Assembly: GCA_000711775.1 (NCBI GenBank)
Contig: ARYC01000666.1
Location: forward strand, 36,218 to 100,217
DNA from: Oxytricha trifallax
Lineage: Eukaryota > Ciliophora > Spirotrichea > Sporadotrichida > Oxytrichidae
Direction: 5' to 3'
DNA length: 64,000 bases
In this document: positions 49,927 to 60,763 of the stretch, piece after piece
Numbering within the stretch: position 1 is the first letter of the stretch
Layout of the letters: each line of letters begins with the position of its first letter
Notes under the pieces: generated by a model
The model's input: the letters and a program-made list of their open reading frames with translations, nothing else
What the model was told of the DNA's origin: nothing
The model's database searches: none
Position numbers and translations under genes: made by a program

Positions 49927-52900
49927 TCAATATTAGTTAATTTAGTTTATCATTTAATATATTGCAGATTATTCAAATAGCATTTATGATTTATGTTCTA
50001 AAGAGATTATGGAAGAAAATAAGCTTACAAAAGCAAAATAAGTGGCTGTAACTGATACATCCTATATTTTAGCTTCATCACCGAAATCTTAAACTCTAGT
50101 TCTCAGTTTTACAGTCTAATCATTCATAATCAAATCTTGTGAGATTTCACTAAACATTTAACTTTTGTAAATAGAGTAAATTGGACTTACGAAAATGTAA
50201 TAAGTGTAGTTCCAAAACCCCTTGCTTCAACAGCCTGCCCTGCTGCTGCTGATATCATCTAACCATTTGCAGGTTTGTCATCTTTACCTTGAGCAGTTGC
50301 TGTTATTCTTATCTTCTAGCCAGTATTAAACGGACAATATGGCCCAAAAGTTAAATTGCTTAAAGCTTGGTTGATATATTATAAATCCCCATAAAAAGCA
50401 ACAGTAAAACTTTCCTTATCTGCTTAGGGTCCATTGGTTTTATTGAAATTTAGGAATTGTGATAGATACTCTTCATTCTCAATAAAAAGCTTGCCATTTT
50501 TAGTCTTGAGTTCTACATAATATAGTAATGGGTTACAATCAAAACCCCAAAACCCCTTAATGAGTTTTATATGTGTTTTGATTGATGAGGGTAATGTTGG
50601 GGATTAGGGTTTTTTTGTGTTAGGAAGCATCATTTTCAGTCTATTTATGAAATTATGAAAGTTTTTTCTGATCAATTTTTTTATTCTCAGCTTATATCAT
50701 ATCTTTAGTATAATTATGTTATAGCATTTTTAAATGAAAATGATAAGGTTGAGTGACATTAATTTCTGTTTTACATTTTTTTCATAAGTTTTTACTTTTC
50801 CTCATCATTTTTATGTAATTTGATGATTGCATCTTTTTATAAAATTGGCATTTATGCTCAAATATTTTTGAAGTTTTCATAAAAAATTATTTTCAAAATC
50901 AATTCAACTCTATTATTTCTTATGGCTAGCGTTATTTATTATCATATTTTCATCCAATACAAAAAAGTTTGGGAACATAAGTAAAATTTAAATGAAAAAT
51001 ATGCATAAAATGAGTCATTTTAAGGTGTTTGGTAGATTTAATTTTTTCATGTTTTAGTTTAAGAATTGTTATAAATGGAGATCAATCTTAAAATTTTGTA
51101 TTTCTAATGTCACTTATATTTTAGACTCTTATTAAATATGGCCAACTTATAGGAGGTCAACCTGATAAAGATACTTGGAGAAAGTATGCAAAAACTGTAA
51201 CAAGTTTCAGAGATGGATATACAATTTAACCTATTAAATTCCATTAAATTAGTACTAAATTTGTTAAAATTTAATTAGTACCGGTACTAAATTCGTTTAA
51301 TTTTAATTGGTACCAATTTAATAGTACCAAAACTTAATTAGTACCTAGTTTTAAACTAATGAGGTTTTAATGGAAAAGTTCCAATATGGTTCAAAACCTA
51401 ATTGGTACCAGTACCAACCTGAATTTTTTCTAAATTGGTACCAAAATATTTAGAAATGGAGTACCTAAGAATTATAAGATGATATTTTCATAAATTTAAG
51501 CTTTTGAAATTAACTAACTAAAGTGAACAATTAATATACTTTCCTTCAAATTTTTCTAATGAAATAATTTCTACATTACATTAATATAGATTTAGTGATG
51601 ATAAAAAATAAAAGATTAAAGATCTCAAACATGAAAATAAAAAATTACATTGAATCTAAAAACATGAATGAAATTAATAAAAAAGAAACCCTAATCCCCA
51701 ACATTACCCTCATCAATCAAAACACATATAAAACTCATTAAAGGGTTTTGGGGTTTTGAATCTGGTCGGCATTGAGATTAGTCTTCTGATATTTACAAAC
51801 CGTAAACTGTAAAAACGTTTTTGTTCACTTCTAATAGTTCTTTCCTGAGCTTAATAGCTGCAGAGTTAAATTTTAAACAAAATTAATTGATAATAGTTGA
51901 CTTCTGAATAAAATAAGTCCTTAGGATACTCAATGGAATATGGAAAAATTTATGGCTCTTCAGGTTTAGCTACTCCAGTTAATATTCCAACTACTAAAAT
52001 GACTATTAGTGTAACACCAAGGTAGAATAACTCTATGGGTTTATTATGCCACATAATTCTTTGACTTCCATTCGACATCTTCTTCCAAATTTTGAACGTA
52101 ATTCCAATCATAATCATGCAAATAGCGCTTGAAGTGAACCCTACCAACCCTAGGTACTTAAGTTTTGTTGATACCCATTACCCAAAGACAGCTTTACACC
52201 CTATATTTATACAAGAATAGTCATTTGATTAATCTTCTAGGTATTTATCCTGGTCTTATTCCCAGATATAAGCAATCTCATTTTTATTATAACATTTTAA
52301 GTCGTAGAAATTTGGCGATTAAGAGTTTTCCATATATTTACCACCATAGCAACCCATAGTTTTTATATCGAAGTATTTCTCATGAACTTAAATCATAAGC
52401 TTACCCCAGTTATATGAATAGTAAACTAAATTGCTTTCTAATTTATTTAAAAAGACAATATAAATTCTACTATAGGTTTAATCATCAAATTGAGCTGCGA
52501 AGTAAGTAGCAAAACTGCTCTATATAATCAGGCCTACAGTTCCAATTATCAAGATGACTCCATAAGTTTCAACAGCTACTTTGCTCTCAGTAAAAGCAGC
52601 AACATAACCAAGGAAAAGCAGAGTCATCATAACAACCACTAAAGCTATTATACTGCTCACTGATCCAAAAGGCATAAATCTGTCGCCAATTATTGGCAGA
52701 GAAGTGACCTAATCGTTTGCAATGATTGTCATGTAAATCACCAACATCATAAGGAGAGGGTAGAGAATGTTATTGAAAGTGTAGAAGAAAGCTGTTATGC
52801 GATTTGAAGCTTGGGTTGCCCCGATCTAAACACCTTTAACAAACAACACAAGCAGCATTGCTGAGATTATTAAACATGAGACACTTCCGACTATATAGAA

Positions 52901-53005
52901 GGCTTTTGTGAGGGTCTGGACTGACTCCAAAGTCATTTAGTCATCGAAACGAAGATCCCAATTTTTCTTAGAATTAGTATTTTTTTGAGTATTTAGTAAA
53001 GGCAT
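49927..53005 (-). CDS. Tetraspanin-like membrane protein with C-terminal domain, interrupted by a TBE-like element
   Basis: ATG 53005 (MPLLNTQKNTNSKKNWDL). Membrane segments: AFYIVGSVSCLIISAMLLVL, FNNILYPLLMMLVIYMTII, SIIALVVVMMTLLFLGYVAA, GVILIIGTVGLIIQSSFATY. Then a Cys-containing loop (TMGCYGGKYMEN; YDLKCYNKNE; CINIGCKAVFGQW), two more hydrophobic segments (LVGFTSSAICMIMIGITF; LFYLGVTLIVILVVGILTG) and a C-terminal region (KLRKELLEVNKNVFTVYG; EYLSQFLNFNKTNGPQAD; RITATAQGKDDKPANGQM). A frame change near 51850-51930 joins the two parts, so they could instead be two genes. The element at 50540-51758 lies inside the C-terminal region and leaves the frame intact if removed. A short intron near 50160 extends the tail to TGA 49927, 40 bp from the KAP3 stop. 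Confidence 0.6.
51127..51230 (+). other. Coding-like fragment inside the TBE-like element
   Basis: Directly after a TTTTAG acceptor-like site the plus strand reads TLIKYGQLIGGQPDKDTWRK followed by YAKTVTSFRDGYTIQ, with a balanced amino-acid composition unlike the surrounding AT-rich DNA. It has no start codon and fades into GGTACC repeats. It might be a captured host exon, a remnant of an element ORF or a displaced gene segment. Confidence 0.4.
51240..51445. repeat. Cluster of degenerate AATTGGTACCAATT-type palindromes
   Basis: At least eight short motifs around GGTACC, GTACC or GGTACT spaced 10-30 bp apart (for example AGTACCGGTACTAA, AATTGGTACCAATTT, TTGGTACCAGTACCAACC, AAATTGGTACCAAAAT). 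They lie only inside the TBE-like element. Confidence 0.6.
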
Positions 53006-53301
53006 TTTATAAATCAAAAATATAGTTTTATTTTAATTATTTAATATTATTTTATATGATATGATCCTTAAATTATCTAATTAAATCGCTTTTTTTCATA
53101 AAAAAATATTTTTATATTTTATACAGCTCTTGATATTATTCTGTTCAATTTTGAATCCAATTAACATTGATCTTCTACATATCTTTTAACTATAATTTTC
53201 TCTGTTTAATTTTTCAATGTTATATGTTTTTTATCATGAAAAACCTTTATTTCAAACATATACTCACATTTAACTTTAAGAAAGCATTAACTTATAAATA
53301 C

Positions 53302-54792
53302 TCATACAACAATTCTTAAAGACACTTACTTCTCACAAATTATTATTTAAAATTTTATTTTGGTAAAATTGGTATTTTTCTTAGAATGATACAAAGATTC
53401 AAGCTGAGCAAGAGCTGGGTCTAAGCTAATAGCTGCTGTGATACCCAGAAACACAAATATAGCAAGTAAAATCACGCACAAGTTGAAGAAAACAAAGAGT
53501 GCTTCGAATCCTATAGTACCTGAGAGATTTGAAAAGTACATCCTCTGCAAATCTTACTCAACTCTAAAAAGTAAATTAAACACCTTGAATCTTACTTAAA
53601 AATGCTGATGATACCAAGTAACCAGAGGACATTCAGAAAGAGACAAAGTGACCCAATCCAAGAAAATATTGGGAATTTTATCTCTGCAAAAGCCACGAAA
53701 CCAAAAACAGTCAAGAATATGGACAAAAAGAGAATTACTCCAAGAATCAGTTTCAATGCTCCAAATTAAACCAAGAATTCCTTCTATTTTGCATTATCGT
53801 CTAAATAGCAATATTAATAAGTGATATCTGTATGAATTACCTATCAATGGATTCGACTTTCTTATGTTCAGCAACCTCAAGCCCTCATCCCCATCATCTT
53901 CACTCTAGTGATTAGATGAGTCATTTTTATTGCCATTGAATTCCATAAGCTAATCTTCATCATTATTTTTCTTCCCACCATTCCTCTTTTTAAGGCCTTT
54001 GTTGCTTTTACCCGGTCCTTACTTGCTATTTAAGTTTTATTACCGAACTTAGAGTAGTTCCTCATCGTTTAATTCATCATCATATTCTTTCTTGTCATAA
54101 TGCGTGTCTTTATCGTCTTCCTCTTCATAGTAATCTTAATCATTTTCTTCAAGGTTTTAGTTGTTTACAGCTTCTTGTCTTTGTTGAAGCAGTAAATCAT
54201 CATCCTCCTTGTCTTATAATTGATAGTCACTATCATCTTAGTCCTCATCATCATACTGTAGTTTATTGTCTTTAATGTTCTAATTTTTCATTTATTGGTT
54301 TAGCATTCTTTTATGCTCTGATCTTCTCATAAACTCCAATTTGTCGTGAGATTAATCAGCATCTTCCTCATCGTAGTTTATGTTTTGTCTATTTGGATTA
54401 TTTTATTGAAATTAATCTGAGTTTCTCCAGTCGCTGTCCATCTCTAAATCATTGTTGTTATTTAAGTAGTATTAATCATTTCCATCATAGTTTATTTGCT
54501 ATAAATTAGATTCGATTAATGACATACTTATTTGTAGAATGAAGAACTTACTGGTATATTGGCTGTATCCTAGACAATGCTGTCATCATTGAAATTGCCC
54601 CCATTCCCTCCAATATTTTAATTTCGCTGCTACTGATCTTCATCACTGGTAATGTCAATCTCCAACTGCTTATTTCTGCAGCAAAATGTTTGTTACACAA
54701 AGATCAATATTATACCTTGGATGATTGTTCTGCTGCTTGGAGTTTGATTTCTATTTCTGTTGTTACTATCTGTTGCCTCCACTTCTATTCAT
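53302..54792 (-). CDS. Membrane protein with long acidic N-terminal region
   Basis: ATG 54792 (MNRSGGNRQQQQKQKSNS), intron about 54675-54714, then a long Asp/Glu/Gln/Asn-rich cytosolic-looking region (NINYDEEDADQSHDKLEF; NNQNLEENDQDYYEEEDD; QGPGKSNKGLKKRNGGKK). After short introns near 53820 come hydrophobic segments: LILGVILFLSIFLTVFGFVA, WIGSLCLFLNVLWLLGIISI and FEALFVFFNLCVILLAIFVF. The frame ends at TGA 53302. The four-segment C-terminal arrangement resembles the tetraspanin-like gene next door, but no Cys-Cys-Gly loop is seen. Function unknown. Confidence 0.55.
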
Positions 54793-55095
54793 TATTCTAA
54801 ACATACATAAAATATTTTTTATAGATAAATGGTTTATATGCCACTTTATCTTAAAAATGTGGCAATATTATTCCTAATTATATATTTATATATAGTTTTT
54901 ACTTTATTCACGTAATTGTACTATTTATTGAAGAATAATATGGAAATAACTAGTAGATAACAAGATAAGATAGGTATTGAAATATTGTTAAAAAATATAG
55001 ATTTATATCATCAAAGCAGGGGAATATTAGTAATTTTTGTTCTTACTCTCCCCAGATTATCAATAATTATATTTATTTATTATTTATTGTTCTTA
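54793..55095. other. AT-rich intergenic segment
   Basis: No coding-like frame, repeat or RNA gene recognised. Confidence 0.4.
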
Positions 55096-55362
55096 TCACT
55101 ATTTTGGTCCAATGTAACAAACATTTTTATTGGCTGATCTATGATAGATTTTCTTGTTATCGTTGTTGCTAGTTTTACTCTTACTACTATTGTTGCTGCT
55201 TTGATTAAGTTAACTTCTGAGTGTTCTTTTATTGTTGCTTTTCTTGAACTGACCAGAGCTATTTCTGGAAACCAGTAGAATTTTCTTGGGTTTTTTATCT
55301 TTAATGTTCTTCAGTTTTGAGGAAATAGTGGATTTTACTGATTTCTTAGAGGTTTGAGACAT
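55096..55362 (-). CDS. Small basic Lys/Ser-rich protein (88 aa), unidentified
   Basis: A single exon: ATG 55362 (MSQTSKKSVKSTISSKLKN) to TGA 55096, 88 aa. Strongly basic (KNIKDKKPKKILLVSRNSS; SSKSKTSNNDNKKIYHRS), with no acidic stretch or membrane segment. It could be nucleic-acid binding, but nothing specific supports that. A short cryptic ORF is possible, although the codon use and start context look real. Confidence 0.45.
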
Positions 55363-55737
55363 TGTATCGAAATCCTTCAATTGTTGAAGCTGAAAACTTG
55401 ATTATTGCAACTATCTGGGCTATTGAGTTCTTCTTTGTTTTGGCAGGGAATTGTGGTTTGTGGTTTCGATGTTTGAAGATTTGAAATTAGAGCTTTCTAG
55501 GTTTTAATTCAAAAAACTCGTTGACTAGAAGTTGGATGAATTATTTATTATATAAAATAGGCAAATTAAGCAATATTGATACTATTACATAATTCTCATG
55601 AATAATTGAATTTGATTAAAAATTAATACAATTCAAATTTTTGATTGCTATTATAGATGTCTAACTTTGAAATAAATGCTAACTAGTCTTCCTATTATAT
55701 CTCAGAGAGATGAATCGAGGTTAATTTGGTATTATAG
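55363..55737. other. Intergenic segment upstream of the small basic gene
   Basis: AT-rich, with a GT-rich patch near 55430-55480 (TTGTGGTTTGTGG). No gene recognised. Confidence 0.35.
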
Positions 55738-58665
55738 TCAAGCATCTAATTGTTTAGTATCAAACTTGATTAATATATAAGCAAGAATATGAAAAATTAT
55801 CCCATTATTAATTTTTATCATATATCCCAATTCATTTACAATTAGACAATTATTTGAATTCATGTTGACACTATCCAAAAGATAATTCTTCTTCATTTTA
55901 GATCCAGTGCTATTTTTGGAGCTAAAATTACTCATTCTAACAGACTAGGGTTTATGAGACTTTTTAATAGAATTAGGCCCTTTACTAATTTACTTTAAAT
56001 TGATTGATATTTTAGTTGGACTTTCGTTTCTACTGTTTGACCCAATATTTGTTGATATGATAGGCACTTATTGCTTTTTTAAGGTTTATTTTTTAGAGCG
56101 CAAGATATCCTCAGGGTCGTCAACGAATTGATGATGTGGTCTATATTAGGTTTATTAGAAGTTTCCTGTACCTCTTCTGGTATTCCGAATTTAGTACTCA
56201 TGACTGGAAGTATCGGTAATATGCTCAAATAAAAAGCAAGCATAAATGCAAATTAAAAGTGTTTAATATTGATTGTGAATTTGGATATCAAAATCTTCCA
56301 TCTTAGTTTCTTCTTAAAACCCTAATTAACCTACAGGTGGACGATCACGTTTTTTGTTGCTATAGTTTCTAGAAAGTTAGTTATTAACTGGTGTGTGGAA
56401 TTAAGGATTGAATTCTTTGATTTTTGAATTTTAGTTGATTAGACTGGATTTGCTCAGTTTATTTTCAAACAAATTAATTTAAGGGATCCCTTTAGGAACT
56501 CTCTCAGGACTACTCTAAACTAATAATTTTTACTATTAGTTCATGTTACTGCCAAATTAATTGCCAGTCTTTCCAACTTTTATCTTTTGATAGAACAAGA
56601 TGTAAGCTTTTTACGTTGAAAGCACTTGACTCTCCAGATTTTCAATGAGTTTTACCGATTCGTCATCGTACTTGTACCAATTGTCTGAATTGGTTGGTCT
56701 AATATAACTATAATAGTGACCCTTATGTGCTGAATATCCCTGGTGAACAATTAAGGCATAGAGCTTATACTAATGTTACTACTCTTTGAAGGCTACATCT
56801 TCTAGCAGGTAATCAGAGTCGAAGGAAAAATACTCTGGAAAATTTAGGGGAGTCTTTAACTTAGTCCCTAAGTGAGTAAATCTCTTCATGTGAACAATCA
56901 ACACCTTAGGTACTAAAAGAATTTAATCTAATATTATATTTACAATTCTTCATTCTGAATCTTGTCTATGCTTTGCTTAATCTACCGCAACTCTGACAAT
57001 GATATTTGTTCTGTTCATCCAAAATATCAGTCTTGAAGAACTCACTTAGTAAAATTAAATATATAACTTATGCAATCTAGGAAGTCAACTGGTTAGTTAG
57101 ACATTTGTGTGTGACTCATTCTCTGATCATTATTGGTGTTAGCAATATTCTATAGACCACGAATCAGATCAACAAGAAATTTAAGTTCTTACCAAACTCA
57201 AATCTAGAAATGCTTCTTCTATCATTGTCATATTTGAGCAAGAGCAGCAAATGATCTATCTCTCAAGCATTCCTTGGAAAATCTTTGAAACAACCGTTTC
57301 CCTCTATAGCTTGAAAGGCACGTTGTTTAAATACCCGAAGGAAGCCTATATCATATTTTCAAGTAAGCATAGTAGAAATTCTGATGCATCACATTGTCTA
57401 CCAACCTCAAAAAGCCCTTGAGCAACCTTTTTAATCAGAACGATGGCACTCAGAGGATAAACAAATTTGGTTCCTCTCTCACGTTCAGCGAAAATCTCTT
57501 TTATGTGAGCTTCAAGGATACAGAAGGAACAGAATTTCTCACTGTTGAGTAACTGTTATACAACTGCTGATCTCATGAACATCTGACATGAATGTGATCC
57601 TTTTAAATTATTTGGGTAATATTATTTTTTATGATGATTAAATGTAAGAATAGGATTAGTGAGTTAAATTTTAGCATTGATATTAAGTCTGGAGATACGA
57701 AATAAATCCAGTAGAAATTTAAGAATACAATTATAATTGATCCAATAGAATTCAACATCATCAGGGGGCCAGTCTGTAAAATTCTAGTTGGACATTTCTA
57801 AGAATGCAAGTTTCTCATACAGTACATCAAGAAATGTGGGGTATGGGTAAGACACTATATGACACTATTTGCAAAGCATGTGTTACCCATGTTCCCCAAG
57901 CCAGGGGTCTGATAGTCTTGATTAAACTTTTAAAATTAAGTTGCGCCAATCTATATGTAAATTTAAATTAAAAATAAATATTATCTCACCTTTGAATTGT
58001 TAGATCGTGATTCTTTCAGACTTTCAGCCTGTAATAAATCAAGTTCCTGATCAGTAATAAAGTCATTTCTGATATTTGAGAAACTTCTATTGCTATTGAC
58101 ATTTTGCAATTGTTATAAGGTCTGCTGTTACTGCTGAGATCTCATTCTTCTCAGTGAGACTCCTTTTGATGGGGAACTTTGAGTACTAAAGTTAATTGTA
58201 AAATCTAAACTGCCGCCAATTGCAGGTTCTTATGCACTATATTAATAGGCATTAAATTCATTAAGTTTATTAGCCCCCAAGACCCTTTATATTTCTCAAT
58301 CTAAAAATCTAATCAAATGAAGTATGCAGATGAGTTTGCCATTTATTGTTTTTGATCTCTTAAGCTAATAGTACTTTACACCTAATTAAAATCTAGATGA
58401 TTTCTTGCTCCAATCCCACTAAGCTGTGGCTCCCTCACACTGCTGGTTCTGTAAAAGTTATGACTCTGAGATGAGCTGTTATTATCTAGAGATATCTCAA
58501 AGTCTGAATACTGATTCTTTATGCCACTTTATTCTACTATATAAAAAATTAAGAAAATCTTAATTATTATTAGATTAACTTCATATATTCTTTTGGGTAA
58601 TATTGGGTTTAGAGTCTAGTTGATTTTAAGTTTGTGTTAGTTGCACTTGCTCTACTACTACTCAT
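55738..58665 (-). CDS. Ubiquitin carboxyl-terminal hydrolase (USP family, peptidase C19)
   Basis: ATG 58665 (MSSSRASATNTNLKSTRL), a Ser/Asn-rich N-terminus (SGIKNQYSDFEISLDNNS), then the USP catalytic core: Cys box GLGNMGNTCFANSVIQCL near 57900; FQGMLERQIICCSCSN with the region that in USPs binds zinc, near 57250; and the His box HQGYSAHKGHYYSYIR with WYKYDDESV and AYILFYQKIK at about 56600-56790. All catalytic residues (Cys, His, Asp) are visible. A low-complexity basic tail runs to TGA 55738; the last part may include an unrecognised intron. USPs remove ubiquitin from substrates. Several short introns occur (near 56930-56970, 57040-57180, 57620-57750, 57940-58000 and 58540-58600). A USP17/36-like group is possible but not certain. 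Confidence 0.88.
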
Positions 58666-58826
58666 ACTTTGATAAATTAAAATTAAGATTAAACTTATAT
58701 GTTTTTCAAATTTATTCCACATATCCTACTAATCATGCAAACTAATTTTCAGCTATTTTATTGGGTGGGAAATAAATATATAGAAAAGTTACAATATTAA
58801 ATTATTTAAATTATTGAGTATATAAA

Positions 58827-59859
58827 ATGGACAAGAAGTTAAAGTTTTCTAAAGCCAAATTAGCTAATTATACAACAAAAGAGTAAGTTCCTCATATATT
58901 TGTTTTAATTTATGTTAAATTTGTTTAATTATTGTTTTAGGGAAGCATAAAAAAGACAAAAGCAAAAGCTAGATGAGTTGAGAGATATCTATGAGCAAAA
59001 TGAAAATATTTTGTTCAGAAAATTTCTACCAATTCTTTAAACATAAATTGAAAAATCTTCATCATCTCCTTAAAAATAAGAGTAGGAACCAATTCTAGCA
59101 AATTCAGAATTATAAGAACTTAAATAAGAGAATATTATCCATTAAATTAACTAAGAGACAGATATAGTTTAGAATCAACAATTGTCAAATTAAAATAAAA
59201 CACATATAAAACTCGAGATATTAGAATACATAGATCATTTGAAAATGTATAAAATTCCCAAAGTGAAAGATTTAAATATAAGAGAGACTTTTGGTTATCA
59301 AAAACAAGGAGATTTATTTATATTTCCAGAAGAAGCTTATTTTTTAATCTAGAAAGGACTTGCAATAATTGATGAAGATTTGTATAATAGCAAACTTTAG
59401 CAAGATATAAATATTCGTAGTTCAATTCATGAGCACTTAGAGATAGATATTTTTGATTTCTACAGTTAATTAAAAAGATAGGGGCTATTTATAATTAGAT
59501 AAAGTGATTTCCATAAACTGTATAATGAATATAATTTGCAATTATAATAAAATGGAAAGCATTAAGATAGTTAACTACTCAAAAGACGTAAAATTGATGC
59601 TTAAAATGCAAATAATATGCTTGAGTATAATGGAAATAATTAGGCAAATTAAAAGGTGAGCTAATATGAAATGTTCTTAGTATATAACGAGAGAAGGAAT
59701 TTTAATTAGAAAGTAGAGCCTGATTATGTGATAATACTCTGGAGAGATCAAAATAATGTGGACCTAGAGATGCTGAAATAATTTGGTCAATGCAAACTTG
59801 CTCTTATATAAAATGGCTAGCTTGTTATGCTAGATTTAGATTTTTCTGATACTCTATGA
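58827..59859 (+). CDS. tRNA-splicing endonuclease subunit Sen54-like protein
   Basis: ATG 58827 (MDKKLKFSKAKLANYTT), intron 58882-58940, stop TGA 59857-59859, about 325 aa. The core GYQKQGDLFIFPEEAYFLIQ, then SIHEHLEIDIFDFYSQLKRQ and GLFIIR, matches the conserved N-terminal Sen54 region (PEEAxYLLE... LKRLGYVVxR). The C-terminal part YEMFLVYNERRNF, VEPDYVIILWRDQNN and CKLALIQNGQLVMLDLDF matches the Sen54 C-terminal fold that pairs with a catalytic subunit. Sen54 is a structural subunit of the heterotetramer that excises tRNA introns. The intervening region is Gln-rich. The USP gene diverges from it, 160 bp upstream. Confidence 0.72.
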
Positions 59860-60763
59860 TTATAATAGATTTAAATGCTTAATTTTTTAATTTTTATTTA
59901 AACAATAAGAGTTATGAAGCTTTTAACTTTAGTAGAAATTTGGAAGAACTTAGAAATAAAGGCTATATTCTTAAATTTATATATTCATATAATGATTTTT
60001 AAATAATGATTTATGATGGTTAAAGTAATATTAAAATTAGTTTACTTCATCATTTCAAATTGTTGAAAGTCTCTTGTTAACTTCCTATGGATTATGCTTC
60101 TGCACACTAATAAATTAACATTTAAGCTATTCTTGTCAACATCTCTCCTTAACTAGAGTTGCTGATTATTTTAAAACTATTTCTTCGATTAGTTATGTGA
60201 ATATCGACTTTCGATGACATTAGTCATCAATCATGATAGTATGCTTTCACTTTGCATAAGAGTATCCATTATGAGATCATTTTCAATGGAGAATCTCAGC
60301 TCACATTTACTTAATTTTGACTGCGACATATGACATGGTTTCTTAATTCCATATTATCAAGTAAGCTCGAAAAGTACAAAATTGTACTTTTTAAATAAAT
60401 CTATAGTATTATATTCTTTTTTTTTTTTACATGCTAAGAAAAGAGTCATTTTTCTCCTCTCTATAAATCATCTGTTCTAGCTTAGATTATTGAAAGAAAG
60501 TCTTAAATTGTACTATAAAGCTTAATTTTCATCCAGATTTTCATCTTCATTTTCTGCAACTTAGCTTTTTAATCTACGTAGAACAAGTTTCTCAGAAAAA
60601 ATACTTAATAAATCGATCAAAAATATTTTTATGTAAATAAGTTTTTCATCCCTGATGTGCTCTCTTTTTGTTTGGCAGGTAAAATTTCGCTTAGGAGAGA
60701 GACCCTTTCTGGAGAAACTTTAACTTGGAGATTCACAACTAGCATCTTATTAAATTTGATGAT
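59860..60763. other. Mostly noncoding; short coding-like stretch at its start
   Basis: After an AATAAG acceptor-like site near 59913, the plus strand reads SYEAFNFSRNLEELRNKGYI and FIYSYNDFQIMIYDGQ up to about 60050. It is open and protein-like but has no start codon and could be a displaced or extra exon. The rest is AT-rich without recognisable features. Confidence 0.35.

Larger units (their letters stand above)
50540..51758. mobile_element. 1.2-kb non-autonomous TBE-like element with C4A4 termini
   Basis: Inverted repeats of about 73 bp with at most one or two mismatches: 50540 reads CAAAACCCCAAAACCCCTTA inward and 51758 reads CAAAACCCCAAAACCCTTTA inward on the other strand, both followed by the same TGAGTTTTATATGTGTTTTG block and GTTGGGGATTAGGG. 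The flanks are AAT on both sides (50537-50539 and 51759-51761), the ANT target duplication typical of TBEs. No transposase frame inside; the interior is AT-rich with a patch of GGTACC-type repeats and one short coding-like stretch. The element interrupts a coding frame that is restored by removing it with one AAT. Confidence 0.88.
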
